Positions 25,306 to 34,361 of a DNA stretch of 64,000 nt are shown piece after piece. Origin of the DNA: Bacteroides sp. CAG:1060_57_27 (GTDB lineage Bacteria > Bacteroidota > Bacteroidia > Bacteroidales > UBA932); assembly GCA_001915575.1 (NCBI GenBank), contig MNQT01000011.1, forward strand, positions 88,344 to 152,343. The letters run 5' to 3'. The notes under the pieces were generated by a model. The model worked only from the letters and a program-made list of their open reading frames with translations, was not told the origin of the DNA and ran no database searches. Each line of letters starts with the position of its first letter. Position 1 is the first letter of the stretch. The position numbers and the translations under genes are program-made.

Positions 25306-26460
25306 TTAATGAGGGGTGGTACATCCTTCGTCATTACTTGCCGTTTTGTCCTTCTCTAAGATAAAGTCCATAATACCTGTCCACGAATTAAAACTTAACT
25401 TGTCCTGAGAAACAACAGCTGGAACCTCGTTAAAGTTAGACAAGTCCTTGCGAATAACTTGTAGCATTGCATTATAAAGAGAGACGACAGAGTCAGGATT
25501 AAAAAAAAGAACTTTATTAGCCCCGGCAGATGTTTCATGGGCATAAGGTAAGTCTGAAAGAATCATTGGCCTTTCATAGACTGCAAATTCTGATATAGGA
25601 AGCCCCCATGTTTCTAACTTTGACGGGAAAACAAGACAGTCAGTCATGTTATATATTTCATTGATTTTATCTTTCGACTGGCGTCCCATAAAAACTAAAT
25701 TAGATAAGTTATGATACTTCTTGTATATTTCTCTTGCATATGTATTCTCATCCCCTTTTATCGTAATAAGAATTTTAAAATCCATATTATTAGAATTCTC
25801 GAGAAGCTTACATGCCTCACCTATGATTTCAAAATTTTTGAAAGATCGGGGGAATGCTGGATAGAAAAATAACGTTTCTTTATTATTATGATTTTCTGTT
25901 ACAATATAGTTGTTAGCGTCATTAGATAATGAGTTAGGTCGTGCAACAGCAATACGGTTCAAGGGTATATCGAACATTCTTGCAAATGCACACTTAAGCC
26001 ATTTTTGCTGAACTATAACAAGAGTATTTTTTTTAATATTTATTCTATAGATCCATTTGTAAAAAAGAGAAAAAAGGAACTCCTTATAATTGTAACGGAA
26101 TAATTTAAGATCTGTTTTTAGAAAGGGAGAAGGGTTATGACAATAGACTACTTTCAAATCAGCTATTATATTTGGTGTGATATCATGTAATGAAAGCCAT
26201 AAGTGGGGTTTAAGTTTTTTTGATAGAGATAGGCAATACACATACTCAAAATAAATCCTTCTTATCCATCTTTTCTTTACCCAGGTAAACTCGCAATAAT
26301 CTATATTATCATAATGAAACAATTCTTTATTATGTACCAGTGCAATTATATTATACTTGCTTGCATAATATGAATTTAAACAGGATAAACATTGATGCAA
26401 TATTGTTAAGGTTCCACCTTCAACTAGATTAACAGCAGAGACAACAATTGTCGGTTTCAT
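25306..26460 (-). CDS. Glycosyltransferase family 4 (GT-B)
   Basis: This 384-residue retaining glycosyltransferase of the GT1/GT4 type has an N-terminal domain that begins VSAVNLVEGGTLTILHQCL with the Gly-Gly loop for acceptor binding. The C-terminal donor domain has FYPAFPRSFKNFEIIGEACKLL near residue 205 and CLVFPSKLETWGLPISEFA near 290, which holds the family's E-x7-E nucleotide-sugar motif in shortened form. It lies in the AT-rich middle of locus A, between a GT2 and the Wzy-like polymerase. Donor and acceptor sugars are not predictable. Confidence 0.88.
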   Translation of the reverse strand: MKPTIVVSAVNLVEGGTLTILHQCLSCLNSYYASKYNIIALVHNKELFHYDNIDYCEFTWVKKRWIRRIYFEYVYCLSLSKKLKPHLWLSLHDITPNIIADLKVVYCHNPSPFLKTDLKLFRYNYKEFLFSLFYKWIYRINIKKNTLVIVQQKWLKCAFARMFDIPLNRIAVARPNSLSNDANNYIVTENHNNKETLFFYPAFPRSFKNFEIIGEACKLLENSNNMDFKILITIKGDENTYAREIYKKYHNLSNLVFMGRQSKDKINEIYNMTDCLVFPSKLETWGLPISEFAVYERPMILSDLPYAHETSAGANKVLFFNPDSVVSLYNAMLQVIRKDLSNFNEVPAVVSQDKLSFNSWTGIMDFILEKDKTASNDEGCTTPH

Positions 26461-26536
26461 TATGTGTTTTCTAAAACAATAAGTTTATGCAATAGGATGA
26501 GAGGCAATAAATTCTTATTGAGTGGTTAATTTTTCT

Positions 26537-27760
26537 TTAACCTATCTTATTGTAGCATACACGAGGTCTTATGTACCTTCTAAAGTGCAAGGTGAATCCT
26601 CTAGCAATTAAGACTGAGAAAATTAAATATTGTAATGTCGTAGAGAAAGAATACAGAAGATAGTCCCCGAATGATTGCATAAAAAGCGTACTGACCATCA
26701 AAGCATAAAACAATGGATAAAACTTCTTATTAATTTTCTGCTCCGCATAGCATAACCCATAAAAGATCCCTTGAATAACACTCATTAGAATAATCCCCGC
26801 TATACCTGCATCTAGATATGGGCCTCTCATTATAGTAAAGACATTTGTCGGTAATGGTACATCGATGTACTTGCCCAATTGTGATATTTGCAAAGATCCC
26901 CCGAAAGTATTTATCACTTTATATAAAAAAGCAAAGAATCCACTGCCAGGAGAACCAGAATCCAAAGTTACATCTCCATTTATGAGTGTATCAAATGCTG
27001 TTAACGGAGAAATCAAATATATATATATGAAATTCCATATTGCTTCACTTGTTGAAAAATCAAAGTCAAGCCGATTTACAGTAACGATGATAATAAGCCC
27101 GACAAAAACAAGGGTAAATAAAATCAGTCTATAAAAATTGAGAATCTTATTCTTATGGAAAACATACAACAAAGTTATAAAGTAAAGGAGGAACGAGGTC
27201 TTATTACTTTTAAAGATAAAAACAACCAGAACCGTAAAAGTTAACAATGCAACTTTCTTCTTATCCAATGTTTTTATATGCAACAGCGCATAGACATTAA
27301 GGACATATGCGAAATTGCATGCATACAGTAGTAGCTCTAATATTGCAGGTAAGGAACCAGATATATATACCTGCCGTATCTGCGAAAAAGAAAAGTTCCC
27401 CGCCGCTCCTATGCTTACTAAAATAGTCGCTATATTAAACATTATTGCAAACGGGAATATCTTGTTGAAAAAATCAGTATTTCCTGGATATATGTAATTA
27501 GAATGATTCTCCTTGAGTTGTAATGTAACTGGCCTAAGACTGAATATATTAGCCGTAATAACAAACGGAACTACCCAAGCAATAATACATGAGAAGAAAC
27601 GATTTGATAAGTCCCATAATGGATGATCTGCGACCCAATAAATAAGCAGCAATGTTCCCCATAGCCCACAGACAATAAAAGAAGGATGAAATATATCCTT
27701 CTTTATCGATAAAAACAGTAAAGCCAATCCTATGAATAATATTGTAGTAAATTCAAGCAT
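26537..27760 (-). CDS. O-antigen/oligosaccharide repeat-unit polymerase (Wzy-like)
   Basis: This 407-residue protein has about 10-12 hydrophobic segments, a large extracytoplasmic loop after residue 250 (DTLINGDVTLDSGSPGSG) and an overall layout typical of Wzy polymerases, which join undecaprenyl-linked repeats in the periplasm. Sequence conservation in Wzy is low, so the call depends on topology and position: it is the only polytopic protein among the glycosyltransferases of locus A apart from the flippase and the WecA-class enzyme. The final segment ends with basic residues (FRRYIRPR). It overlaps the upstream GT2 gene by 8 bases. Confidence 0.75.
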   Translation of the reverse strand: MLEFTTILFIGLALLFLSIKKDIFHPSFIVCGLWGTLLLIYWVADHPLWDLSNRFFSCIIAWVVPFVITANIFSLRPVTLQLKENHSNYIYPGNTDFFNKIFPFAIMFNIATILVSIGAAGNFSFSQIRQVYISGSLPAILELLLYACNFAYVLNVYALLHIKTLDKKKVALLTFTVLVVFIFKSNKTSFLLYFITLLYVFHKNKILNFYRLILFTLVFVGLIIIVTVNRLDFDFSTSEAIWNFIYIYLISPLTAFDTLINGDVTLDSGSPGSGFFAFLYKVINTFGGSLQISQLGKYIDVPLPTNVFTIMRGPYLDAGIAGIILMSVIQGIFYGLCYAEQKINKKFYPLFYALMVSTLFMQSFGDYLLYSFSTTLQYLIFSVLIARGFTLHFRRYIRPRVCYNKIG

Positions 27761-28634
27761 TAGATGGGAAGTCTATATGTGGGCTAAAAAATAATGCTGC
27801 AAAGACTCCTTTAAAGACGATATAAGAAGCCGACCATTTACCACTAAAGAATAGTAGCAGAGCCAAAATAAAATAACGGCAAAAACAGATAATTTTTTTA
27901 AACAATGAATTTTGACGGTGGACTGTATTTCTATAAAAGTAATAATAATTTCTTATCCTTCGCTTGTCATTTTCATCTTCGATAGATAATATTCTTTGAA
28001 TCGCTCTTTTATGAGTAACAACACTATTTATCACTAAATATGAAGGATATTTTCGACTAATTCGGTTTGTATACTCGCTATCATCCCCCCAAATAAAATA
28101 TTCTTTATATGGTAGACCAACCTTGCCGACAATTCTGTTATCGATAAGAACTGATACAAAAGAAGCCGTCTCAACACGCAAGAGTCCATCATCTAGTCTT
28201 TCTCCCCATAGCAATTCTCCAGATTTTTCATTCTTTCGCTTTGAAATTTCAGGGACATTGCATGGCGAGTTATCTGGATAAACAACCCGACTACACAAAA
28301 ATCCAGATATTGAGGAAGCGTAGTTCATCATATTTTTCAACGCATCCTTATGGCAGACCACATCATCGTCCATAACCCAGGAATAAGCGAAATCATGCTC
28401 ATAGGAATACTTTATACCCGTATAAAAACCACCAGATCCTCCAAGATTTTCCTGTGTTATCACAGTGATATCACTTTGCTCTTTTAACCACGCTTCAGTG
28501 CTATCCGTCGAACCGTTATTAATAACGATTATCGAGAAATCTGTACAAGTCTGAGCCCTTACGCTGTCTACACATTCTTTTAATAGTGGTAAGCGATTAT
28601 ATGTTACGATAACAACAGCTACTTTAGCTTTCAT
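27753..28634 (-). CDS. Glycosyltransferase family 2, possible galactofuranosyltransferase
   Basis: This 293-residue GT-A enzyme begins KVAVVIVTYNRLPLLKECV and has VINNGSTDST near residue 40, GGFYTGIKYS and the metal-binding WVMDDDVVCH near 85. A later WGDDSEYTNRISRKYP resembles the WDD/ED catalytic segment of GlfT2-type galactofuranosyltransferases. The neighbouring UDP-galactopyranose mutase gene, which it overlaps by 11 bases, supports UDP-galactofuranose as donor. This is inference. A C-terminal hydrophobic stretch (FILALLLFFSGKW) may attach the protein to the membrane. ATG 28634 is preferred over the longer open frame. Confidence 0.85.
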   Translation of the reverse strand: MKAKVAVVIVTYNRLPLLKECVDSVRAQTCTDFSIIVINNGSTDSTEAWLKEQSDITVITQENLGGSGGFYTGIKYSYEHDFAYSWVMDDDVVCHKDALKNMMNYASSISGFLCSRVVYPDNSPCNVPEISKRKNEKSGELLWGERLDDGLLRVETASFVSVLIDNRIVGKVGLPYKEYFIWGDDSEYTNRISRKYPSYLVINSVVTHKRAIQRILSIEDENDKRRIRNYYYFYRNTVHRQNSLFKKIICFCRYFILALLLFFSGKWSASYIVFKGVFAALFFSPHIDFPSNA

Positions 28635-29754
28635 TTTTTTTGAATTTGTCAAAAGCACTTTCGATCACTTTATCCATATCATAATACTTATACTCGCCTA
28701 ATCGTCCGCCGAAAATCACCTGGGAGTCATTTTGTGAGAAGTTTTTATACTGCTGATATAGTGACTGGTTCTTATTATCATTTATGGGATAAAATGGTTC
28801 GCAATTAACACTTGCTCCTTGAGGGTATTCTTTAGTGATAATTGTTTGGTTGTTTGTATATACATCCTCGCCGAAACACTCAAAGTGTTTATGTTCAATT
28901 ATTCTTGTATATGGTGTCTCCCCATCAGTATAATTTACTACAGCATTCCCTTGATAATTTGGAATATCAAGGACATCTTCTTCGAAGTGAAGACTCCTAT
29001 ATTCTAACCGACCAAATGAATAATCATAAAATTCATCAATTCTCCCAGTATACACAATCTTTTCCGCAATATCGTTCCAATAAGTCCTATTACTTAGGTA
29101 ATCTGTTTCCAAACGAACTTCTACACCATCTAAAAGTTTATCAATAAGCTTGTTGTATCCTCCAATGGGTATCCCTTGATATAAATCGTTAAAATAATTA
29201 TTATCATATACATATCGCACCGGCAACCTACGAATAATAAAAGCCGGCAATTCCGAGCAGGAACGACCCCATTGTTTTTCAGTGTAACCCTTAACTAATT
29301 TCGTATATATATCCGTTCCAACCAGCATCAACGCTTGCTCTTCAAGATTTTTAGGTTTACCTCCATTGAGTTGTTTTTTGATAACGCTCTTTTGCTTATC
29401 GATAATTGACTGAGCCTCTTCGGGTGTTGTTACTCCCCACATCCGATTAAATGTATTCATATTGAAAGGGAGATTATATAGCTGCCCTTTATAGTTTGCT
29501 ATCGGAGAGTTCGTGTACCGATTGAATTCTACCAAAGAATTAACGAAATCCCACACTTTTTTGTTTGATGTGTGAAATATGTGGGCTCCATATTTATGAA
29601 TGTTTATGCCGCTCTTGAATTCACAATAGACATTTCCACCACGGGTAGAACGCTTATCTATAACCAAGCATTTCTTCCCTTTCTGTTTACAGAGATATGC
29701 GTATATAACACCAAATAATCCAGAGCCAACTATTAAATAATCATACTCTTTCAT
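28624..29754 (-). CDS. glf: UDP-galactopyranose mutase
   Basis: This 376-residue flavoenzyme interconverts UDP-galactopyranose and UDP-galactofuranose. The FAD-binding loop YDYLIVGSGLFGVIYA is at the N-terminus, followed by KCLVIDKRSTRGGNVYCE near residue 28 and GINIHKYGAHIFHTSNKKVW near 49, all diagnostic of Glf. TEKQWGRSC near 155 and RLGEYKYYDMDKV near the C-terminus complete the pattern. Length is normal. It indicates that locus A glycan contains galactofuranose. It overlaps a GT2 gene on each side. Confidence 0.97.
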   Translation of the reverse strand: MKEYDYLIVGSGLFGVIYAYLCKQKGKKCLVIDKRSTRGGNVYCEFKSGINIHKYGAHIFHTSNKKVWDFVNSLVEFNRYTNSPIANYKGQLYNLPFNMNTFNRMWGVTTPEEAQSIIDKQKSVIKKQLNGGKPKNLEEQALMLVGTDIYTKLVKGYTEKQWGRSCSELPAFIIRRLPVRYVYDNNYFNDLYQGIPIGGYNKLIDKLLDGVEVRLETDYLSNRTYWNDIAEKIVYTGRIDEFYDYSFGRLEYRSLHFEEDVLDIPNYQGNAVVNYTDGETPYTRIIEHKHFECFGEDVYTNNQTIITKEYPQGASVNCEPFYPINDNKNQSLYQQYKNFSQNDSQVIFGGRLGEYKYYDMDKVIESAFDKFKKNES

Positions 29755-30655
29755 GTTTCCTTATTAGATTAGAGATTCTTGTTGCAAACTGACTCGGAGA
29801 TAGGAACAATGCATGGACAACATTAAGTAATCCTTTGAGAGGCCGTTTTAATTTGAGATTTAGGACCCCAATATTTATATATGTATTTGCAATTTTCTGT
29901 CTATATACATCATTTGGGATAAAAGGATATAGTTCTTTTAAGCACATATAATGTCCGATATACAAAGTCTCTAATTTAAGAGGCTCGTCTACTGCTCTTT
30001 TAATAGTTAATCCTTTGTCTTGAACCCTGTATACTGACATTTTATCAGCCATTCCGTAAACTTTCCCATAAGCAAGACAGTTTAATATGACTTGGATATC
30101 GCCGTTTATGATTCGTGCATCTGGTAATTCGGAATAATACTCTTTTCTTAAGAGTAAGGAAGCTGTTGGTACAATCCATTTACTAAATAACTCTCGGACT
30201 GTATAATCTCTGTCCTTAATGTCTTCATGATAAAAAGCCTGCTTTGTTTCATTTTTTACCAAGCAATCGTGAAAACACATTGCATAATCTGGATGGTGAT
30301 TCAAAAAATCTACTTGCTTCTGCAGTTTATATGGATCTGTCCAATAATCATCTCCTTCACAAATTGCTATGTACCTTCCTGAAGTAGCATTGAGCATAAT
30401 CCTTTTTACGGAACCATCATGTTTGGAATACTGATTCTCAGCCTCATATATTGGCTTAATAATCTTAGGATATTTATCAGCATATTCTTTTATTATTTTC
30501 GCTGAATTATCTGTGGATGCATCATCGTGAACAATAGCTTCAAAATTAAATTTTGTCTTTTGAGATATAAAACCGTCCAGACATTGCCTTAGATATGGCG
30601 CATGATTATAGACCGGGCATAGTATGCTTACCACTATGTCATTATCGAACATCAT
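29741..30655 (-). CDS. Glycosyltransferase family 2
   Basis: This 304-residue GT-A enzyme begins VVSILCPVYNHAPYLRQCL and has HDDASTDNS near residue 44 and CEGDDYWTDPYKLQKQVDFL near 95, where the DD pair would bind the metal-nucleotide. The middle part CFHDCLVKNETKQAF is usual in this Bacteroidetes GT2 subgroup. It lacks membrane helices. The gene's 3' end overlaps glf by 14 bases, so it is part of the tightly packed locus A operon. Sugar specificity is unknown. Confidence 0.9.
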   Translation of the reverse strand: MMFDNDIVVSILCPVYNHAPYLRQCLDGFISQKTKFNFEAIVHDDASTDNSAKIIKEYADKYPKIIKPIYEAENQYSKHDGSVKRIMLNATSGRYIAICEGDDYWTDPYKLQKQVDFLNHHPDYAMCFHDCLVKNETKQAFYHEDIKDRDYTVRELFSKWIVPTASLLLRKEYYSELPDARIINGDIQVILNCLAYGKVYGMADKMSVYRVQDKGLTIKRAVDEPLKLETLYIGHYMCLKELYPFIPNDVYRQKIANTYINIGVLNLKLKRPLKGLLNVVHALFLSPSQFATRISNLIRKHERV

Positions 30656-30686
30656 ACTGCTATCAAGAATTTTACATGATTAATAG

Positions 30687-31655
30687 TTAAAATCTCTCCA
30701 ATTCTTTTTCTTTTTTCATATCATATAACATATTGATATACGAATATCTCGGATTATATCCTAATTCTTTCCGTGCATTCTCGATGTACATAATATATTG
30801 CGGAGCATTCGGCATATCTGGTCTCATTATTATATTAGATTTATGAACATCGCCGAAAACTTCAATAATACCTTTTATTTGCTCTAATAATGAAGTTCCG
30901 ATTCCTGTTCCAACATTATAATATCCAAAGTCACTCTCAATGGAACAAGCGTTGAAAAGCATTTGGCAGAAGTCCTTTACATATACCATATCTTTTTGTC
31001 GCGAAGGATCTCCCCAAACTTCAATATCTTCTCCTGCTATAGCTTTGTCTATCAAAATACGCCAGGCACGTTTACGTAATACGCCATCAACGTAATATGA
31101 ATCGTTCTCTGACCACGAATAAACAGTGGGTAATCTAAATATGAAAGCTTTAAGTTTATATAGGGTGTGATAGCACTTTATAAGTTCAACAGCAGTATTT
31201 TTGCTGACGACATATACCGAGTGGTCGGTTCCATAATTAAATTTCGGAGCCATGTCTGGCATCAACAAGATATTTTGCTCCGCCCGATCTTTAATATCAC
31301 CGAAACTTTGTGTAAATAAGATTCGATCAACATGGTTTTCAATACAATAGGTTAGAATATTGAATGTCCCGATAATATTTGTGTCAATATAAAGGCGTGG
31401 ATTATAACCTTTCATTCTTGCCGGCATTGCACCGGCTAAGTCAATTACGGCATATATATCTTTAGGAAGTTTTGCAATATCATCCTTGTTACATATATCG
31501 GCAATAATATATTCAGAATTAGTTTCGACAAATTTATTATGATGCCGCCCAACCCCTATAAGTTGATATTCGTGATTTATATCTTTGTTCTTGAAATAAT
31601 CTACCAGATATCTTCCGATGCCGCCGTTTGCTCCCAATATCAAAATCTTTTTCAT
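30687..31655 (-). CDS. NAD-dependent epimerase/dehydratase family protein
   Basis: This 322-residue extended short-chain dehydrogenase has the Rossmann loop LGANGGIGRYLVDYF at the N-terminus. Rather than the usual YxxxK followed by Ala/Ser, the candidate catalytic residues are in SVYVVSKNTAVELI near residue 150. FRLPTVYSWSEND and VKDFCQMLFNAC correspond to conserved epimerase segments. The substrate is probably a nucleotide sugar of locus A. It overlaps the upstream acetyltransferase stop by 4 bases. Confidence 0.85.
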   Translation of the reverse strand: MKKILILGANGGIGRYLVDYFKNKDINHEYQLIGVGRHHNKFVETNSEYIIADICNKDDIAKLPKDIYAVIDLAGAMPARMKGYNPRLYIDTNIIGTFNILTYCIENHVDRILFTQSFGDIKDRAEQNILLMPDMAPKFNYGTDHSVYVVSKNTAVELIKCYHTLYKLKAFIFRLPTVYSWSENDSYYVDGVLRKRAWRILIDKAIAGEDIEVWGDPSRQKDMVYVKDFCQMLFNACSIESDFGYYNVGTGIGTSLLEQIKGIIEVFGDVHKSNIIMRPDMPNAPQYIMYIENARKELGYNPRYSYINMLYDMKKEKELERF

Positions 31656-32407
31656 CTCCGATATGTGTTGAATTGGTGACTTAAATCTTCCATCTTGTTG
31701 AGGATCATATTATCTAAAGACTTATCTCTAAACAATGGTAGATTGTTTTTCAGTACATCAGTCGGAAGATTCCACCAGTTTATTTTCTCAAGTCTTTCTA
31801 TTGTAATATCATCAAATCGTCTTTTTATCACACGGCCAGGGATTCCGACGACTACAGAATACGGCTCGATATCTTTCGTTATCACAGCTCCGGCACCGAT
31901 TACACATCCGTTGCCGATTCTTACATTCCTGCATATGGAAACTCCAGCTGCAATCCATACATCGTTTCCAATTGTACAAGGCTCCTCATATTCTTTTTCA
32001 TGATAATATTCGCTGTAATCTTTGTCGCTTGCTATTCCCCAAGATATATCATGCCAAAATGGATGTGTGGATAACATTGTATAATCATGATCGTCTCCGC
32101 CTATTTTAAGATTCCATGAGAGGGCGCAAAAAGAACCTATCTTTGCGCTCTGTACCGTTGACATCCTCCCAATACAACTATATCTCCCTAAAGATAACCT
32201 CCAAATGTCACAGTTTCGTTGAATCGTACTTCTTTGCCCTATATTGCTTTCCCGTACAACAGAAAAATCACCAATTGATGACATGTCTTGAAGCTCAGTG
32301 TTATAAACCCTACAGTTAGAGTATATTTTTGAAGTTGACGCGCCTCTTACATTGTCTATATTACTACCGTTGCCTACAAAGCCGAGCATTTTATTAATAT
32401 TGTCCAT
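31652..32407 (-). CDS. Left-handed beta-helix (hexapeptide repeat) acyltransferase, CatB-like
   Basis: This 251-residue enzyme probably acetylates a sugar hydroxyl or amine. Imperfect hexapeptide repeats run through the protein (for example IGDFSVVRESNIGQRSTI, IGRMSTVQSAKIGSFC, IGNDVWIAAGVSICRNVRIG, IGAGAVITKDIEPYSVVVGIPGR). The candidate catalytic His is in STHPFWHD near residue 114. The C-terminus has a helix typical of CatB-type xenobiotic acetyltransferases. It sits between an epimerase and a broken RraA-family gene in locus A. Confidence 0.88.
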   Translation of the reverse strand: MDNINKMLGFVGNGSNIDNVRGASTSKIYSNCRVYNTELQDMSSIGDFSVVRESNIGQRSTIQRNCDIWRLSLGRYSCIGRMSTVQSAKIGSFCALSWNLKIGGDDHDYTMLSTHPFWHDISWGIASDKDYSEYYHEKEYEEPCTIGNDVWIAAGVSICRNVRIGNGCVIGAGAVITKDIEPYSVVVGIPGRVIKRRFDDITIERLEKINWWNLPTDVLKNNLPLFRDKSLDNMILNKMEDLSHQFNTYRR

Positions 32408-32409
32408 AT

Positions 32410-33127
32410 CTAATCTATATTCTTTTGGAATTCAGCCAGTTTTTCCAGTAATTTCTTGTCCAGAATATTCCCTTCGAGATACTTCTTCTTACAAACGGTA
32501 TCAAAGGTGGTCATTTTGAGAGTGTCCACACAGTAGAACCAGATGTCTTCCTGGAATTCGATGAAGTTGAGTTTCGTAATCAGCTTCTCGTCAATCTTGT
32601 CTTTTGGAATCATTACAACGCCACTGTCATCACAGACCATAATGGAACCGTCGTATTTATCTTTTATTCCATCCCATGTTGCGGGATCGATTTCAGGGCC
32701 ATTGATTCTGTTGACACACCCAATGGGACTCACATCTTCCAGCCACACCGGATATTTTTCTTTTATGAGAGTGTGGGCATCACGAAGTTTTCCATTTATT
32801 GACAATCGCCTTTGCCCGCTTATACAATAGGATATACTTACTTACAAGATCTCCGAAAACAGCCTTGTCGCAATTGACATTGTAGACAAAAAGAATCTTA
32901 TCTTTAATATCATCAGATTCTGCAAGCTGCTTATGCACTTCGTAATTGCTATTGTTAATTGCGTAAATTACCTTGACCTCGCCGGCTCTGAACATGCCCC
33001 TGTTAAGAGCATGCACTCCTTCCACCTGTCCTGTTTTACCTAATACATCGCCAATCTCAGTAGTGGAGATTTTATTAGCCTCAATTAAATTTAAGGCTTC
33101 TTGTAAATAATTATTCATAATACTCAT
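32410..33127 (-). pseudogene. RraA-family gene split by a one-base frameshift
   Basis: The gene begins at ATG 33127 and reads about 105 residues (ISTTEIGDVLGKTGQVEGVH, then LYKRAKAIVN) before running out of frame. The next frame continues the same protein (NGKLRDAHTLIKEKYPVWLE, SPIGCVNRI, VCDDSGVVMIPKD) to a stop at 32410. Joined, they make a complete RraA-like fold (aldolase or 'RNase E inhibitor' superfamily) with its ligand loop KRAKAI and NGKLRD. The shift lies near 32796-32803, where one extra A would explain it. RraA-family proteins can be metal-dependent aldolases or decarboxylases of 2-keto acids. It could be decay or a sequencing error. Confidence 0.8.
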
Positions 33128-33131
33128 GGGT

Positions 33132-34361
33132 TTATGGATTTTCTACGATAATCCTAACATTGTTTTCAACGTCACAGATCACATCCTGGAGCCGCTCAAT
33201 GTTTTTGCTGCAGGCGATATAAAAACCTATTCGCGCAGAGTCATTGGCTGCTTCACTGATAGTATCTCCTACCTTAAAGTTAAACCGGTATGATTTAATG
33301 TCTGGAACTTGTTCCAGAAAGTCTACACCTATAATCTGCTTGACCCGGCCTCCGCCTTTCGGTGTTTCAAAGAACTTTAACACAGCTGCCCTGTCCCGGT
33401 ATTCCTCACGAATGGAAAAATCCTCATCATGAATATTCCCGACAGCACAATCAATCAGGTATCGATATGTATCATAACCGGACATATATTGTGTAATGCA
33501 CGATGAAATCATATTTCCACCACCCCTTGCGGCAATCTCAATAAGATAGAATTCACCGTCTTCATATTTATACTCCGCATGGGTAAACCCAAACCGTAAA
33601 CCTGAATTCAGTACAAAGAAGTCGTTATATTTCCGAAGTCTATCATAGTCATACTTTGTACTTTGGTGCGAGAACAAAAGCTCATTTGCGATACTTTCGT
33701 TGTGCGCAAAATGTCGCTTCTCGCTGATGGCCAATGTATAATGATTGAGGGGAGTCTTGATTCCGTCGATAGTAAACTCCGTGCCTGCAATATACCTTTC
33801 AGCGAGTACAGACTTTTCTATCCTGGAGAAGGACATGCTCTCGTTAAAATGTCGCTTTATTTCTTCCTCAGAACTGCATTTGAAAACTCCGTGGCTAGCA
33901 TTGCTATCTAGGGGCTTGATAATAATTGGCTTCTTGATGTCCCTGAACAAGGATACAGCATCGTCTTCTGTTCTACAGAACCGATATTCGGGATATAGCA
34001 AGCCATGCTTTTTGCTAAATTCTCTCATTAAGAATTTATCGGTGTACAATGCAGCTGTCTTCTTATCTATGGTCGGGACATTGAACGCCTCCCCCAATTC
34101 CGCAACAAGATTCATTGCTATATCGCATTCGTCCGAGATAATGCCAGCAATATTATGCCGTCTCCCATAGTTGATGACAGCATCTTTATCAAATATATCT
34201 GATTGGAGATAGTTGTCGGCATATTTAAAGCAAGGAGAATCAGGTGCAGGATTGACGACCATCGGAGAAAAGCCCATTTCCTTTATTTTTTTCACCAGCT
34301 CTACCTGCCATAAGGTTCCAGGGAGGACTAGAATGGATTTCTGATTATGTATGCTTCTCAT
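33132..34361 (-). CDS. ATP-grasp domain ligase
   Basis: This 409-residue ATP-grasp enzyme would activate a carboxylate with ATP and join it to an amine or other nucleophile. The N-terminal domain starts SILVLPGTLWQVELVKKIKE. The ATP-grasp core shows PIIIKPLDSNASHGVFKCSS near residue 150 (ATP-binding Lys and flexible loop), AERYIAGTEFTIDG near 193 and FYLIEIAARGGGN near 285 (metal ligands). The closest general relatives would be PurK/BacD-like L-amino-acid ligases. Together with the neighbouring aminotransferase and RraA-like gene it may attach an amino-acid-like group to a sugar. It overlaps the aminotransferase by 4 bases. Confidence 0.85.
   Translation of the reverse strand: MRSIHNQKSILVLPGTLWQVELVKKIKEMGFSPMVVNPAPDSPCFKYADNYLQSDIFDKDAVINYGRRHNIAGIISDECDIAMNLVAELGEAFNVPTIDKKTAALYTDKFLMREFSKKHGLLYPEYRFCRTEDDAVSLFRDIKKPIIIKPLDSNASHGVFKCSSEEEIKRHFNESMSFSRIEKSVLAERYIAGTEFTIDGIKTPLNHYTLAISEKRHFAHNESIANELLFSHQSTKYDYDRLRKYNDFFVLNSGLRFGFTHAEYKYEDGEFYLIEIAARGGGNMISSCITQYMSGYDTYRYLIDCAVGNIHDEDFSIREEYRDRAAVLKFFETPKGGGRVKQIIGVDFLEQVPDIKSYRFNFKVGDTISEAANDSARIGFYIACSKNIERLQDVICDVENNVRIIVENP

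Noticed and set aside
32780-32805. Programmed frameshifting in the RraA gene
   Set aside because: No slippery heptamer or downstream structure is apparent; a one-base insertion or a sequencing error is simpler.
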